Assembly: GCF_014196295.1 (NCBI RefSeq)
Contig: NZ_JACIDK010000012.1
Span: forward strand, 1 to 42,266
From: Phenylobacterium haematophilum
GTDB taxonomy: Bacteria; Pseudomonadota; Alphaproteobacteria; Caulobacterales; Caulobacteraceae
Length of the DNA: 42,266 bases
Direction of reading: 5' to 3'
The notes beneath the pieces are model-generated. The model made no database searches. It saw only the letters and a list, made by a program, of their open reading frames with translations, and was not told the DNA's origin. A program made the position numbers and the translations under genes. This document shows positions 8,770-16,448 of the stretch, in pieces; within the stretch, counting starts at the first letter, position 1; each line of letters begins with the position of its first letter.

Positions 8770-8799
8770 CCCTTTGTTTTTCGTCGCTGAAACAAAGGG
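8770..8799 (-). promoter_or_regulatory. tonB leader hairpin overlapping the Shine-Dalgarno
   Basis: A perfect 10-bp inverted repeat, CCCTTTGTTT / AAACAAAGGG, with a 10-nt loop. Read on the minus strand, the second arm ends in the GGG that begins the tonB ribosome binding site GGGAGG, just upstream of the start codon. In the mRNA the stem would pair part of the Shine-Dalgarno, so a translational control element (thermosensor-like or protein/sRNA target) is a reasonable inference. A DNA operator is the alternative. Confidence 0.5.
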
Positions 8800-8848
8800 T
8801 CGCGCCGCGATCGTGACCGAAGCTTGGCCGTGGAGAAGCGCAACGGTG

Positions 8849-8879
8849 GCGGGGCGGTGACCAAGTGGCGCCGCCCCGC
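8849..8879 (-). terminator. GC-rich hairpin after the aldo/keto reductase gene
   Basis: A 9-bp perfect stem GCGGGGCGG / CCGCCCCGC with a 13-nt loop starts 12 nt after the stop codon of the minus-strand aldo/keto reductase gene. There is no T-tract, so it is at best a weak or Rho-assisted terminator separating that gene from tonB. Confidence 0.35.
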
Positions 8880-8890
8880 TGCAGCCCGCG

Positions 8891-9712
8891 TCAGCCGAAC
8901 TTCAGAGGGTCCGGACCGATGCGGCCGTCCGGGCTGTCGAGGGTGGCGAAAGCGGCCATGTCCTCGGCGTCGAGGGCGAAGTCGAAGACGTCGAAGTTCT
9001 GACGCAGGCGGCCGGGATTGGCCGACTTCGGGATCACCAAGAAGCCGCTGTCGAGGTGCCAGCGAATGATCGTCTGGGCCGGGGTCTTGCCGTGCTTGGC
9101 GGCGATCTTGCCGATCACCGGATCCTCCAGGACCTTGCCCTGGCCGAGCGGGCTCCAGCACTCGGTGACGACGCCCAGTTCCTGGTGGGCGGTGCGCAGG
9201 GCGGCCTGCTGGAAGCGGGGGTGCAGCTCGATCTGGTTGACGGCCGGCGCGACGCCGGTCTCGCCGACGATGCGGCGCAGATTGTCGGCGGTGAAGTTTG
9301 AGACGCCGATCGACTTCGTGCGGCCTTCTTCCTTCAGGCGGACCAGCGCCTTCCAGCTTTCGACATAGAGGTCCTGGGTCGGGCAGGGCCAGTGGATCAG
9401 GTAGAGGTCGACGCTGTCGCGGCCGAGGCGCTGGAGCGACTTGTCAAACGCCTTGAGGGCGCGGTCGTAGCCCTGGCTCTCGTTCCATAGCTTGGTGGTC
9501 AGCGCCACCTCGCCGCCGGCCGCGGCGCGCTTGAGGCCTTCGCCTACGCCCTTTTCGTTCTGGTAGATGGCGGCGGTGTCGACGTGGCGGTAGCCAGCGT
9601 CCACCGCGGCCTGGACGATGACGGCCGCTTCGTCGTCGGGCACCTGCCAAACGCCAAGACCGAGTTGGGGCAGGGCCGCCCCGTCGTTGAAGGTGAGCAG
9701 CGGCTGGGTCAT
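8891..9712 (-). CDS. Aldo/keto reductase (2,5-diketo-gluconate reductase-like)
   Basis: A 273-residue NADPH-dependent carbonyl reductase. The four catalytic residues of the superfamily are visible: D45 and Y50 in [14 protein letters not shown]74 in LTTKLWNE and H107 in LYLIHWPC. The family signature [10 protein letters not shown] and the C-terminal [15 protein letters not shown] cofactor loop are present. Length and motifs fit the AKR5/DkgA-like group; the substrate is unknown. ATG at 9712 is chosen because GAGGA lies about 6 nt upstream and the product then begins [20 protein letters not shown], as in relatives; upstream in-frame starts would add an unconserved extension. Divergent from the transglycosylase-like gene. 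Confidence 0.92.
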   Translation of the reverse strand: MTQPLLTFNDGAALPQLGLGVWQVPDDEAAVIVQAAVDAGYRHVDTAAIYQNEKGVGEGLKRAAAGGEVALTTKLWNESQGYDRALKAFDKSLQRLGRDSVDLYLIHWPCPTQDLYVESWKALVRLKEEGRTKSIGVSNFTADNLRRIVGETGVAPAVNQIELHPRFQQAALRTAHQELGVVTECWSPLGQGKVLEDPVIGKIAAKHGKTPAQTIIRWHLDSGFLVIPKSANPGRLRQNFDVFDFALDAEDMAAFATLDSPDGRIGPDPLKFG

Positions 9713-9792
9713 CGGCGGTCCTCGCGAAGATGGGAAGCGCAAGATCGGGAGCCGCATGGCCTGACACAAGCGCTCCCGGCCAAAGAACATGG

Positions 9793-9808
9793 TTAGCGGC
9801 GCGTTAAC
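9793..9808 (+). promoter_or_regulatory. CtrA-like binding box (TTAG-N7-TTAAC)
   Basis: TTAG at 9793-9796 and TTAAC at 9804-9808 are separated by exactly 7 nt, one mismatch from the CtrA consensus TTAA-N7-TTAAC of Caulobacter and relatives. It ends 23 nt before the start of the transglycosylase-like gene, a usual location for CtrA-activated promoters. A GAATC (CcrM-type GANTC) site lies just inside that gene. Confidence 0.5.
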
Positions 9809-9831
9809 CATGTCGGGGCACATCTGGCCCC

Positions 9832-10656
9832 ATGGCGATCGAGGGAATCAGAGGAGTTGTGGAGGCCGCGATCCAGCGCGCCTCGAACGCCACTGGCGTC
9901 GACTTCACGTTCCTTATGAAGACCGCCGCTCGCGAGAGCGGTTACAACCCACGCGCCAAGGCCCCGACGTCGTCGGCGGCCGGCCTGTTCCAGTTCGTCG
10001 AGCAGACCTGGCTGGCTACTCTCAAGCAGCACGGGGCCAAATACGGCTACGCCCGCTATTCGGAGCTGATCTCCAAGGGGGCGGACGGCCGCTATCGGGT
10101 GGCGGGGGCCGAGGCGCGCAAGGCGGTGATGGACCTACGAATGGATCCGCACGCGGCCTCGCTGATGGCCGGGGAACTGACCTCCGATCACGCCTCCTAC
10201 CTGAAGGGCAGGGTCGGTCGCGCGCCGACCGCCGGCGAACTCTACGCCGCGCATTTCCTGGGGCCGCAGGGCTCAGCGCGGTTGATCGAGGCGGTGCGCA
10301 CGCAGCCGGGCGCGAGCGCGGCGGCCATGTTTCCCGATGCGGCCGGCGCCAACCGCTCGATCTTCTATCGCGACGGCCGCCCGGCGACGGTGTCCGAAGT
10401 CTATGCGAACCTGACCAAGGGCGCGCACGGCCCGGCCCCGACCAGCCCGCGCCAGGCCGCGCCCGACACCAATTTCGTGCAGTACGCCTCGGCGCGTCAG
10501 CAGCAGCTGCAGGCGAGCCAGGACGCGATGGTCGACCTGATCCTGCGCGGGACCAAGTCCGACGACGACGCCAGCGCCGGCCAGCGGATGACCGGGTCGC
10601 TGTTCACCAGCGAAATGCTGCGGGTGCTGTCCGAGGCCCGCGACAAGGCCAGCTAG
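9832..10656 (+). CDS. Lytic transglycosylase-like (SLT-domain) protein
   Basis: A 274-residue protein whose N-terminal 150 residues resemble soluble lytic transglycosylases. The likely catalytic glutamate is E35 in KTAARESGYNP, followed by the GLFQFVEQTW motif, which in this fold shapes the active site, and later ELYAAHFLGPQGSARLI. Such enzymes cleave peptidoglycan, often to open the wall for flagella or pili. No signal peptide is visible, so export would need another route or an assembly-linked role. The C-terminal third is low in recognisable motifs. A CtrA-like box immediately upstream suggests cell-cycle control of a polar-organelle function; that is inference. Its TAG overlaps the TAG of the convergent CoA-transferase gene within CTAG. 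Confidence 0.78.
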   Translation: MAIEGIRGVVEAAIQRASNATGVDFTFLMKTAARESGYNPRAKAPTSSAAGLFQFVEQTWLATLKQHGAKYGYARYSELISKGADGRYRVAGAEARKAVMDLRMDPHAASLMAGELTSDHASYLKGRVGRAPTAGELYAAHFLGPQGSARLIEAVRTQPGASAAAMFPDAAGANRSIFYRDGRPATVSEVYANLTKGAHGPAPTSPRQAAPDTNFVQYASARQQQLQASQDAMVDLILRGTKSDDDASAGQRMTGSLFTSEMLRVLSEARDKAS

Positions 10657-11849
10657 GCTGCAGCGCCGGCGCTGAGCATGGCGTCGATCTGCGCACCGGA
10701 ATAGCCGAGCTCGGCGAGGACCTCGCGGGTGTGCTGTCCCAAGCCCGGAGCCGGCGGGCGGCGGTCGAGATCTGCTCCCGGGAAGCGGGCCGGCGCGGCG
10801 GGCGAGCGATAGGTCCCGCCCTGACCATCCTCCAGATCGATGAAGGCCCCGGCGGCCGCGGCCTGCGGATCGGCGGCGACCTCAGCAGGCGTCTGCACAG
10901 GCGCCCAGACCAGGTCGGCTGCGTCGAGGCGGCGGGCGATCTCCTCGAAGTCGAGCTGGCTGAAGGCGGCGTCGAACTGCTCGACCAGCGCGGCGCTGTT
11001 CTGGCGGCGCACGCGGCCGGAGGCGAAGCGTTCGTCGGTCGGGAGATCAGGCCGATCGAAGGTCTTGCAGAGCAGCTGCCAGTCGTTGCTGGCCCCGCGG
11101 GGGTTGAGCACGAACCAGTGGCCGTCGCGGCTGCGGTAGAAGTTGGCCAGCGGGTCGAACGGCGCGCTGCGCGGACGGTTGGAGGCGAGCTTGCCGAACG
11201 CCAGCTGGACGGCGAGGTCCGAGCTGACGGCGTAGATGCCCGTGGCCAGCAGCGAGGTCTGGACGACGCGTCCGACGCCGGTGCGCTGGCGCTCGACGAC
11301 CGCCGCCAGGATTGCCGAAACGGTGGCCAGCGAGGTCATGTGGTCGCCGACGCCGGTGCGAAGGATGAACGGATCTGTGCCCTTGGGCGCGTGCATGTGG
11401 GCGACGCCCGCGCGCGACCAGAAGGCGGTGACGTCGAAGCCCGGCTTGGCCGCGTCGGGGCCTTCCAAGCCGTAGCCGGTGACCATGGTGTAAATCAGCC
11501 GCGGATTGCTCTCCCGCAGCGTGGCCTCGTCGAGGCCGGCGCGCTTGAGGGCGGCGGGACGGACATTGGTCAAGAAGACGTCGGCCTGGGCGGCCAGACG
11601 TGCGAGCGCGTCCCGCCCCTCGGGCTTGGAGATGTCCAGCACCACGGCGCGCTTGCCGCGGTTGTCGAGGCCGAAGGTCGGATTGCCCGAAATGTCGCTC
11701 TTGGCGTCGCCGAACACGTGGCGCATCGGGTCGCCCTCGGGGCGCTCGACCTTGATCACCTCCGCGCCCCAGTCGGCGAGAATGCCGGCGGCGCCGGGGG
11801 CGGCGATATAGGAGGCGAACTCGACGACCTTCAGACCCTGCAGCAGCAC
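10653..11849 (-). CDS. CaiB/BaiF family (class III) CoA-transferase
   Basis: A 398-residue class III CoA-transferase. It opens with LLQGLKVVEFASYIAAPGAAGILADWGAEVIKVE, split here as LLQGLKVVEF and GILADWGAEVIKVE, the standard N-terminus. The conserved aspartate expected to carry the acyl intermediate is D139 in AAKPGFDVTAFW. The family moves CoA between carboxylic acids (carnitine, formyl/oxalyl, bile-acid or racemase-type members); the substrate here is unknown. GTG at 11849 is chosen because AAGGGAGG sits 5 nt upstream, although an upstream ATG in frame would add 24 unconserved residues. It could serve the same acyl-CoA metabolism as the dehydrogenase at 6894-8063, but is a separate transcription unit. 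Confidence 0.92.
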   Translation of the reverse strand: MLLQGLKVVEFASYIAAPGAAGILADWGAEVIKVERPEGDPMRHVFGDAKSDISGNPTFGLDNRGKRAVVLDISKPEGRDALARLAAQADVFLTNVRPAALKRAGLDEATLRESNPRLIYTMVTGYGLEGPDAAKPGFDVTAFWSRAGVAHMHAPKGTDPFILRTGVGDHMTSLATVSAILAAVVERQRTGVGRVVQTSLLATGIYAVSSDLAVQLAFGKLASNRPRSAPFDPLANFYRSRDGHWFVLNPRGASNDWQLLCKTFDRPDLPTDERFASGRVRRQNSAALVEQFDAAFSQLDFEEIARRLDAADLVWAPVQTPAEVAADPQAAAAGAFIDLEDGQGGTYRSPAAPARFPGADLDRRPPAPGLGQHTREVLAELGYSGAQIDAMLSAGAAA

Positions 11850-11939
11850 GCGCGCCTCCCTTGTTGTTGGGGGCATCTTGGCGGGGGGCGGGCTCAGTCT
11901 CAAGGGGCGCCCAGGCGTCACCCCGGAGCGCTCGACGCG

Positions 11940-13745
11940 CTAGGCGACGGACCGTGCGGGTTGTGAGACGCGGTCTATGGAGACGGCGTCGGCCACGGCG
12001 CGGGCCACCGCCGCGACGCTGACCGGCTTGCGCAACACGACGTCGGCGCCGGCCTGCGAGCATTCCTGCGCCTCGTCGGCGTCGCCGCCGATGACTGCGA
12101 CGATCGGCGTCCCGGCATTGTGGCCCTGAAGCTCGCGGATCGCGGAGATCGCTGCGGGCCCGTCGAGGTTGGGCATGCGGCCGTCGATCATCAGCAGGTC
12201 GAACTCGCAGACCCGCGCCAGGTCGAGGGCCCGCTGACCGTCGACGGCGTGGACGACCTGGTGGCCGAGTTGCTCGATCACTGCGCGAAGCATGGCGGCA
12301 TTGAGGGCGTCGTCCTCGGCGATGAGCACGCGCATCCTTTGGCGGGCCTCGGGCAGGACGGCGGCCAGCTCAACCGGCGCTTCCAGCTCGCGCTCAGGCA
12401 GGGCGCTGGCGTCGAACGGCAGCTCAAGGCGGAAGCAGGAGCCGACGCCGACGGCGCTGTGGGCCGACAGCTCGCCCCCCATCAGGCGGGCGAGCTGGCG
12501 CGAGAGCGAGAGGCCGAGCCCGGCGCCCGAGGTGCCGGCGCTGGTGCGGGCGATGCGATTGAATGGCTCGAAAGCCTGTTCGAGCTCTTCCTTGGCCAAG
12601 CCCGGGCCGGTGTCGGCGATCTCGATCGAGAGGCGTCCGGGGCCGGCGAGCTCGACGCGGGCCTCGACGCGGCCACGGACCGTGAATTTCAGGGCGTTGC
12701 CGAGCAGGTTGGCGAGGATCTGGCGGGCGCGGTGAGCGTCGGCGACGGTGGCGCCGCTCTCCATTCCCGCGAGGTCGGAGGCGACGTGCAGCGACAGTTC
12801 CAGACCGCGGGCTGCGGCGTTGGGACGGTTGAGGATCACCAGATCGCGGATCAGAGCCACCGCGTCGAAGGCGTGGGTGTCGACTTCCAGGCGGCCGGCC
12901 TCCGCGGTCTCGGAATCGAGCGTGGTGTTGAGCACCGAGATCAAATCGTTGGCGGCGTCGAGGGCCGCCGACAGCTGCTCGCGCGACGGCGCGCTGCGAC
13001 CATTTTGGCCAACGGCCGAGGCGAGCACGTGGGCCACGCCGGTCAGGCCGTTGCGGATCTCGTGGCTGAGGGTCGCGACGAGGTCGGATTTCGACTGGGC
13101 GAGCTGGCGGGCCTGGTCCATGCGCAGGTCGCGGTCTTCGATCAGGACTTCGCGCTCTGCGGCCAGCGCGAACTGGCGGCGCAGGATGCGGTTGAGGATC
13201 AGCGCCAGCGCCAGGGCGAGGGCGATCCCGCCCCAGGCCAGGTTCGCCATCGTGCGGTCGGCCGGATCGCGCAGAAGAAAGTAGAGCGGTCCGGCGGCGG
13301 TGGCCGAGCCTACGATCAACAGGCTGGGCAGCCACGGCGCGGTGAAGAAGATCACGATGACGGCGGCGGCCACCGAGATGAGCATCAGTTCGCCGCGAAC
13401 CGGCCCGGCGCCGTCGCCGAACGCGGCCATCTGGGCCACGGCGGCGGCCCAGATCAGGCCGCAGAAGATATGAATCTGCCCGCGTTTGCGCAGGTCGTTA
13501 AGCGCCTGCGGCTCTTTCAGCCAATTCACGGCGGCGTAGAACACGCCCCAGGCGATGGCGAAGATCGCGAAGGTGCCGGTCATCCAGACTGCGTTGCTGG
13601 CATAGGAGCCGGCCCACACCAGCAGCGGCAGGCTGACCGCGAACACGGCCAGGGCGTAGGGCAGAAGGGATGTCTGGGTTTCGAGGGCCTGCTGGGTGAC
13701 CGATGACCCGCCTCGGGTCTTGGTTTTATCGGTCTCGACCAGCAT
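11940..13745 (-). CDS. Membrane hybrid histidine kinase (HisKA-HATPase-REC)
   Basis: A 601-residue kinase with about six hydrophobic segments between residues 28 and 186, no large periplasmic sensor domain, then a short coiled linker. The phospho-acceptor is H228 in LSHEIRNGLTGV; the usual RTPL after it is replaced by RNGL, a known but less common variant. N box (NLLGNALKF), G1 (DTGPGL) and G2 (GAGLGLSL) follow. The receiver domain starts at about residue 471 with IAEDD and has D521 in LMIDGRMPNLDG and the lysine in LRKPVS. Such a kinase would pass phosphate on through an Hpt protein. It is divergent from the first DUF2336 gene, with a CtrA-like box in the shared intergenic region. The signal is unknown. 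Confidence 0.92.
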   Translation of the reverse strand: MLVETDKTKTRGGSSVTQQALETQTSLLPYALAVFAVSLPLLVWAGSYASNAVWMTGTFAIFAIAWGVFYAAVNWLKEPQALNDLRKRGQIHIFCGLIWAAAVAQMAAFGDGAGPVRGELMLISVAAAVIVIFFTAPWLPSLLIVGSATAAGPLYFLLRDPADRTMANLAWGGIALALALALILNRILRRQFALAAEREVLIEDRDLRMDQARQLAQSKSDLVATLSHEIRNGLTGVAHVLASAVGQNGRSAPSREQLSAALDAANDLISVLNTTLDSETAEAGRLEVDTHAFDAVALIRDLVILNRPNAAARGLELSLHVASDLAGMESGATVADAHRARQILANLLGNALKFTVRGRVEARVELAGPGRLSIEIADTGPGLAKEELEQAFEPFNRIARTSAGTSGAGLGLSLSRQLARLMGGELSAHSAVGVGSCFRLELPFDASALPERELEAPVELAAVLPEARQRMRVLIAEDDALNAAMLRAVIEQLGHQVVHAVDGQRALDLARVCEFDLLMIDGRMPNLDGPAAISAIRELQGHNAGTPIVAVIGGDADEAQECSQAGADVVLRKPVSVAAVARAVADAVSIDRVSQPARSVA

Positions 13746-13843
13746 GGATCAGGTTCCTCGGCGACAGGTGGAAACCATATCGCCGCAGGGTTCGCGATCA
13801 GTTACGGGGCAGGGTAAATCCACAGCCAGGCGGGCAACAGTTC

Positions 13844-13855
13844 GTTAAGCTTAAC
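13844..13855. repeat. Perfect 12-bp palindrome GTTAAGCTTAAC
   Basis: A perfect palindrome in the 160-bp AT-richer stretch between the divergent membrane hybrid kinase and first DUF2336 gene. Its right half contributes the first half-site of the overlapping CtrA-like box. Confidence 0.6.
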
Positions 13856-13865
13856 CTTAGATTAT
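13851..13865 (+). promoter_or_regulatory. CtrA-like binding box (TTAA-N7-TTAT)
   Basis: TTAA at 13851-13854 and TTATC from 13862 are separated by 7 nt, one mismatch from TTAA-N7-TTAA(C). The site is 40 bp upstream of the DUF2336 start and could serve either divergent gene. Confidence 0.42.
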
Positions 13866-13905
13866 CCTTTTGGCGGGGGCCAAGGCCTCCATCGGGGGCA
13901 GGGTT

Positions 13906-15069
13906 ATGGCGACGACGCGGGCGGCGCTGACGGACGAAGACATCCGCACGCTGATTAAGGGCGCGACGCCGGACGAGCGCGCTTTTGCAGCCCGCAAAAT
14001 CTGCCGCCGGCTCGACGTGGCGGTGCTTAGCGACGAAGATCGCGCGCACGCCCAGGAAATCCTGCGGGTGATGGCGCATGACGCCGCCGAGATGGTGCGC
14101 GAGGCGTTGTCGGTCACCTTAAAGAGTTCGCCGCTTGTGCCTCATGACGTGGCCGTGCAGCTGGCGCAGGACGTGGAGCGGATCTGCGTGCCGATCCTGG
14201 GCGCCTCGCCGGTGTTCACGGACGCCGACCTGGTTGAGATCGTGCGGATCGGCGGGCCGCTGCGACAGGTGGTGGTGGCCAAGCGGCCACAGGTGTCGAA
14301 GGCTGTGACCAGGGCGATCGTCGAGCATGGCGAGGAGGAGGCGGTCGAGGCCGCCTGCGCCAACGACAACGCCGAGTTCGCCGACGAGACGCTGGACGCT
14401 GCGGTGACCCGCTTCGAGCGCTCTGAACGGGTGTTAGCGGCGATGGTCTATCGCGACGCCCTGCCGTTGGCGGTCACCGAAAAGCTGGTCGGGCTGGTCG
14501 GCGAGCAGGTGCGCGATCGCCTGCTGAACCGGCACGAAATCTCGGCCGAACTGGCGCTCGAGATCGCCATGGGCGCTCAGGAGCGCGCGACGGTGGACCT
14601 CGTCGACCAGGCGGGCCGCACGAGCGACGTAAAGGCCTTTGTCAGTCATCTGCGCCAGCACGACCGGTTGACGGCATCGCTGTTGCTGCGGGCCCTGGCC
14701 CAGGGGCACATGACCTTCCTGGAATGGGGGCTGGCCGAACTGGCCAGCGTGCCGCATCACCGGACTTGGCTGATGATCCATGACGCCGGGCCGCTGGGGC
14801 TGAAGGCGATCTACGACAGGGCTGGACTGCCGGCGCGGCTCTACGGCGCGTTCCGGGCTGGCGTCGACACCTATCACTCGATGGAGTTCGACGGCGGCGC
14901 GCGCGATCGCGAACGCTTCCAGGAGCGGATGCTGCAGCGCTTCCTGACCCAGGTCGACATCGCCAGCCGCGAGGATTCCGACTACCTGCTCGACAAGATG
15001 GACAAGCTCTCGGCGGACGCCCGGGCGGCGTATCGCGCCGACGCGCACGCACGCCAGGCCAGCGCCTGA
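13906..15069 (+). CDS. DUF2336 domain-containing protein
   Basis: A 387-residue soluble, alpha-helical protein made of HEAT-like repeats rich in Asp/Glu and Arg, with phrases such as LTDEDIRTLIKGATPDERAF (20 residues) and repeated short LVEIV/VAKRP helices. This matches DUF2336, a family common in alphaproteobacteria, especially Caulobacterales, whose role is not established. ATG 13906 is preferred over an upstream TTG because a G-rich ribosome binding site lies just before it. A second gene of the same family and nearly identical length lies at 17265-18434. The neighbourhood of two-component genes hints at a signalling or cell-cycle link, which is inference. Confidence 0.8.
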   Translation: MATTRAALTDEDIRTLIKGATPDERAFAARKICRRLDVAVLSDEDRAHAQEILRVMAHDAAEMVREALSVTLKSSPLVPHDVAVQLAQDVERICVPILGASPVFTDADLVEIVRIGGPLRQVVVAKRPQVSKAVTRAIVEHGEEEAVEAACANDNAEFADETLDAAVTRFERSERVLAAMVYRDALPLAVTEKLVGLVGEQVRDRLLNRHEISAELALEIAMGAQERATVDLVDQAGRTSDVKAFVSHLRQHDRLTASLLLRALAQGHMTFLEWGLAELASVPHHRTWLMIHDAGPLGLKAIYDRAGLPARLYGAFRAGVDTYHSMEFDGGARDRERFQERMLQRFLTQVDIASREDSDYLLDKMDKLSADARAAYRADAHARQASA

Positions 15070-15124
15070 GGCTGCCCTAGGGTCACACTTGCACGCCGGG
15101 GGCGAGCCTCTCAAGCTGGCGTCC

Positions 15125-15898
15125 ATGACATCGCCAGACATCAAGCCGGCCGCGACGATTCTGCTGCTGCGTGACGCGCCGACGTTCGAAGTGCTGATGG
15201 TCAAACGCCATCACCAGATCGATTTTGCGTCCGGAGCGCTGGTGTTTCCAGGCGGCAAGAGCCACGCCGGCGACCATGACGACGCCTGGGCCGAGCGGGC
15301 GCTGGGCTGGGGGGATTTCGACGCCGAACAGCGCGGGCTGCGCATCGCGGCCATCCGCGAGGTGTTCGAGGAGGCCGGCGTGCTGCTCGGCCGGCGGGCC
15401 GATGGCGCGCCGATCGGCGGGGAAGCCGCGCCGCTGGACGTGCGGCTGAAGGTGGATCGCGGGGAGTTGGCGTTTCTTGATGTCGTGCGTGAGCGAGACA
15501 TCGTCATCGACTTGAACGCGTTAACGATTTTCGCGCGCTGGATCACGCCGCCGCTCACTCCGAAGCGGTTCGACACCTGGTTCTATGTGGTGGATGCGCC
15601 GGACGACCAAGTGGCCGCCTGCGACGGGCGCGAGACGGTGGACGCCGAGTGGATCGCGCCGAGCGAGGTGTTGCGGCTGGCTCAGGCCGGCGAGCGCAAG
15701 GTGATCTTCCCGACCCGCATGAACGTGCAGCTGCTGGCCGAGGCCTCGAGCGCCGAGGACTGCGTGGCGCGGGCCAAGGGGCGGAGCCTCGTGACGGTCG
15801 AGCCGCAGATCCAAGACCGCCCGGGCGGCAAGGTGCTGGTGTTGCCGCCGGACGCCGGCTACGGCGTGGTCGAGGAGCCGCTGGCGAACGTGATGTAG
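15125..15898 (+). CDS. Nudix hydrolase family protein
   Basis: A 257-residue protein with the Nudix core REVFEEAG (R78-G85), which coordinates the metal for diphosphate hydrolysis of a nucleoside-diphosphate-X substrate. The upstream part has the family FPGGK (residues 41-45), and an insertion separates this from the Nudix helix. That long spacing and total length resemble NUDT19/RNA-CoA type Nudix enzymes, which often act on CoA or its esters; the substrate is uncertain. ATG 15125 gives the conserved start PAATILLLRDAPTFEVLMVKR. It lies 55 bp after the first DUF2336 gene on the same strand, and its stop is 3 bp from the convergent Hpt gene. Confidence 0.9.
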   Translation: MTSPDIKPAATILLLRDAPTFEVLMVKRHHQIDFASGALVFPGGKSHAGDHDDAWAERALGWGDFDAEQRGLRIAAIREVFEEAGVLLGRRADGAPIGGEAAPLDVRLKVDRGELAFLDVVRERDIVIDLNALTIFARWITPPLTPKRFDTWFYVVDAPDDQVAACDGRETVDAEWIAPSEVLRLAQAGERKVIFPTRMNVQLLAEASSAEDCVARAKGRSLVTVEPQIQDRPGGKVLVLPPDAGYGVVEEPLANVM

Positions 15899-15901
15899 CG
15901 C

Positions 15902-16372
15902 TTAGGCCGCCGCGGCGACCTTGCGTTCCAACTCCTCAATCAGGATGCGGCCGACGGGATGGTCGTCGGTCTTGATGCTGTCGCGGACCGCGGCCTTGAT
16001 GGCGTCGATGTGAGCGTCGACGAGCGGCAGCGAGACGGTCAGACGCTTGTCCTTGTCGTCGATCAGTCGGCACAGCGAGGCGCCGATGCGGGTGATCAGG
16101 GGGAACTCATAGGTGGCGCCCAGGCCTTTGAGGTCATGGGCGCGCAGGTAGAGCGTCTCCATGGTCTCGGCGGTGACGCCGTCGTCGTGGACGAGCTGGC
16201 GCGCGGCGTCGAGCTTGATGACCTCTTCCGAAAGCCACTGGGCGAAGTTGCCGGACAGGCTCTTCAGGGCCGCTTCGGCCTTGGCGATGGCGCTCGGATC
16301 GATCGCGCCGAACCGACCGCCGACCTTCAGACGAAGGCTGGGGGGTTGGATGACCGGGTTCTGCTGGCTCAC
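15902..16372 (-). CDS. Histidine phosphotransfer (Hpt) domain protein
   Basis: A free-standing 156-residue Hpt protein. The four-helix-bundle motif with the phospho-acceptor is RAHDLKGLGATYEF, with H79. Hpt proteins carry phosphate between the receiver of a hybrid kinase and a response regulator. Two hybrid kinases without their own Hpt are encoded at 879-3296 and 11940-13745, making them candidate partners by proximity only. The start is GTG, supported by AGGAGG about 7 nt upstream. It is the last gene of a likely minus-strand run: DUF2336, nadK, Hpt, with a 76-bp gap after nadK. Confidence 0.88.
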   Translation of the reverse strand: MSQQNPVIQPPSLRLKVGGRFGAIDPSAIAKAEAALKSLSGNFAQWLSEEVIKLDAARQLVHDDGVTAETMETLYLRAHDLKGLGATYEFPLITRIGASLCRLIDDKDKRLTVSLPLVDAHIDAIKAAVRDSIKTDDHPVGRILIEELERKVAAAA

Positions 16373-16448
16373 TACGCGCCTCCTAGGACAACGTGCGCCA
16401 CCCTAGAGGACAGGCGTTAACAACGGATGAGCCGGGAACCGGCGGTAA

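Noticed and set aside
9789..11966. A 725-codon forward open frame running across the transglycosylase and CoA-transferase region
   Set aside because: It is a by-product of GC-rich third positions opposite and alongside real genes; the product is Arg/Gly-rich with no domain, while the other frames encode clear enzymes.
12120..13706. A 528-codon frame antisense to the membrane hybrid kinase
   Set aside because: The opposite strand holds an unambiguous kinase with H, N, G and receiver motifs; the antisense product is Gly/Asp/Glu-rich low complexity.
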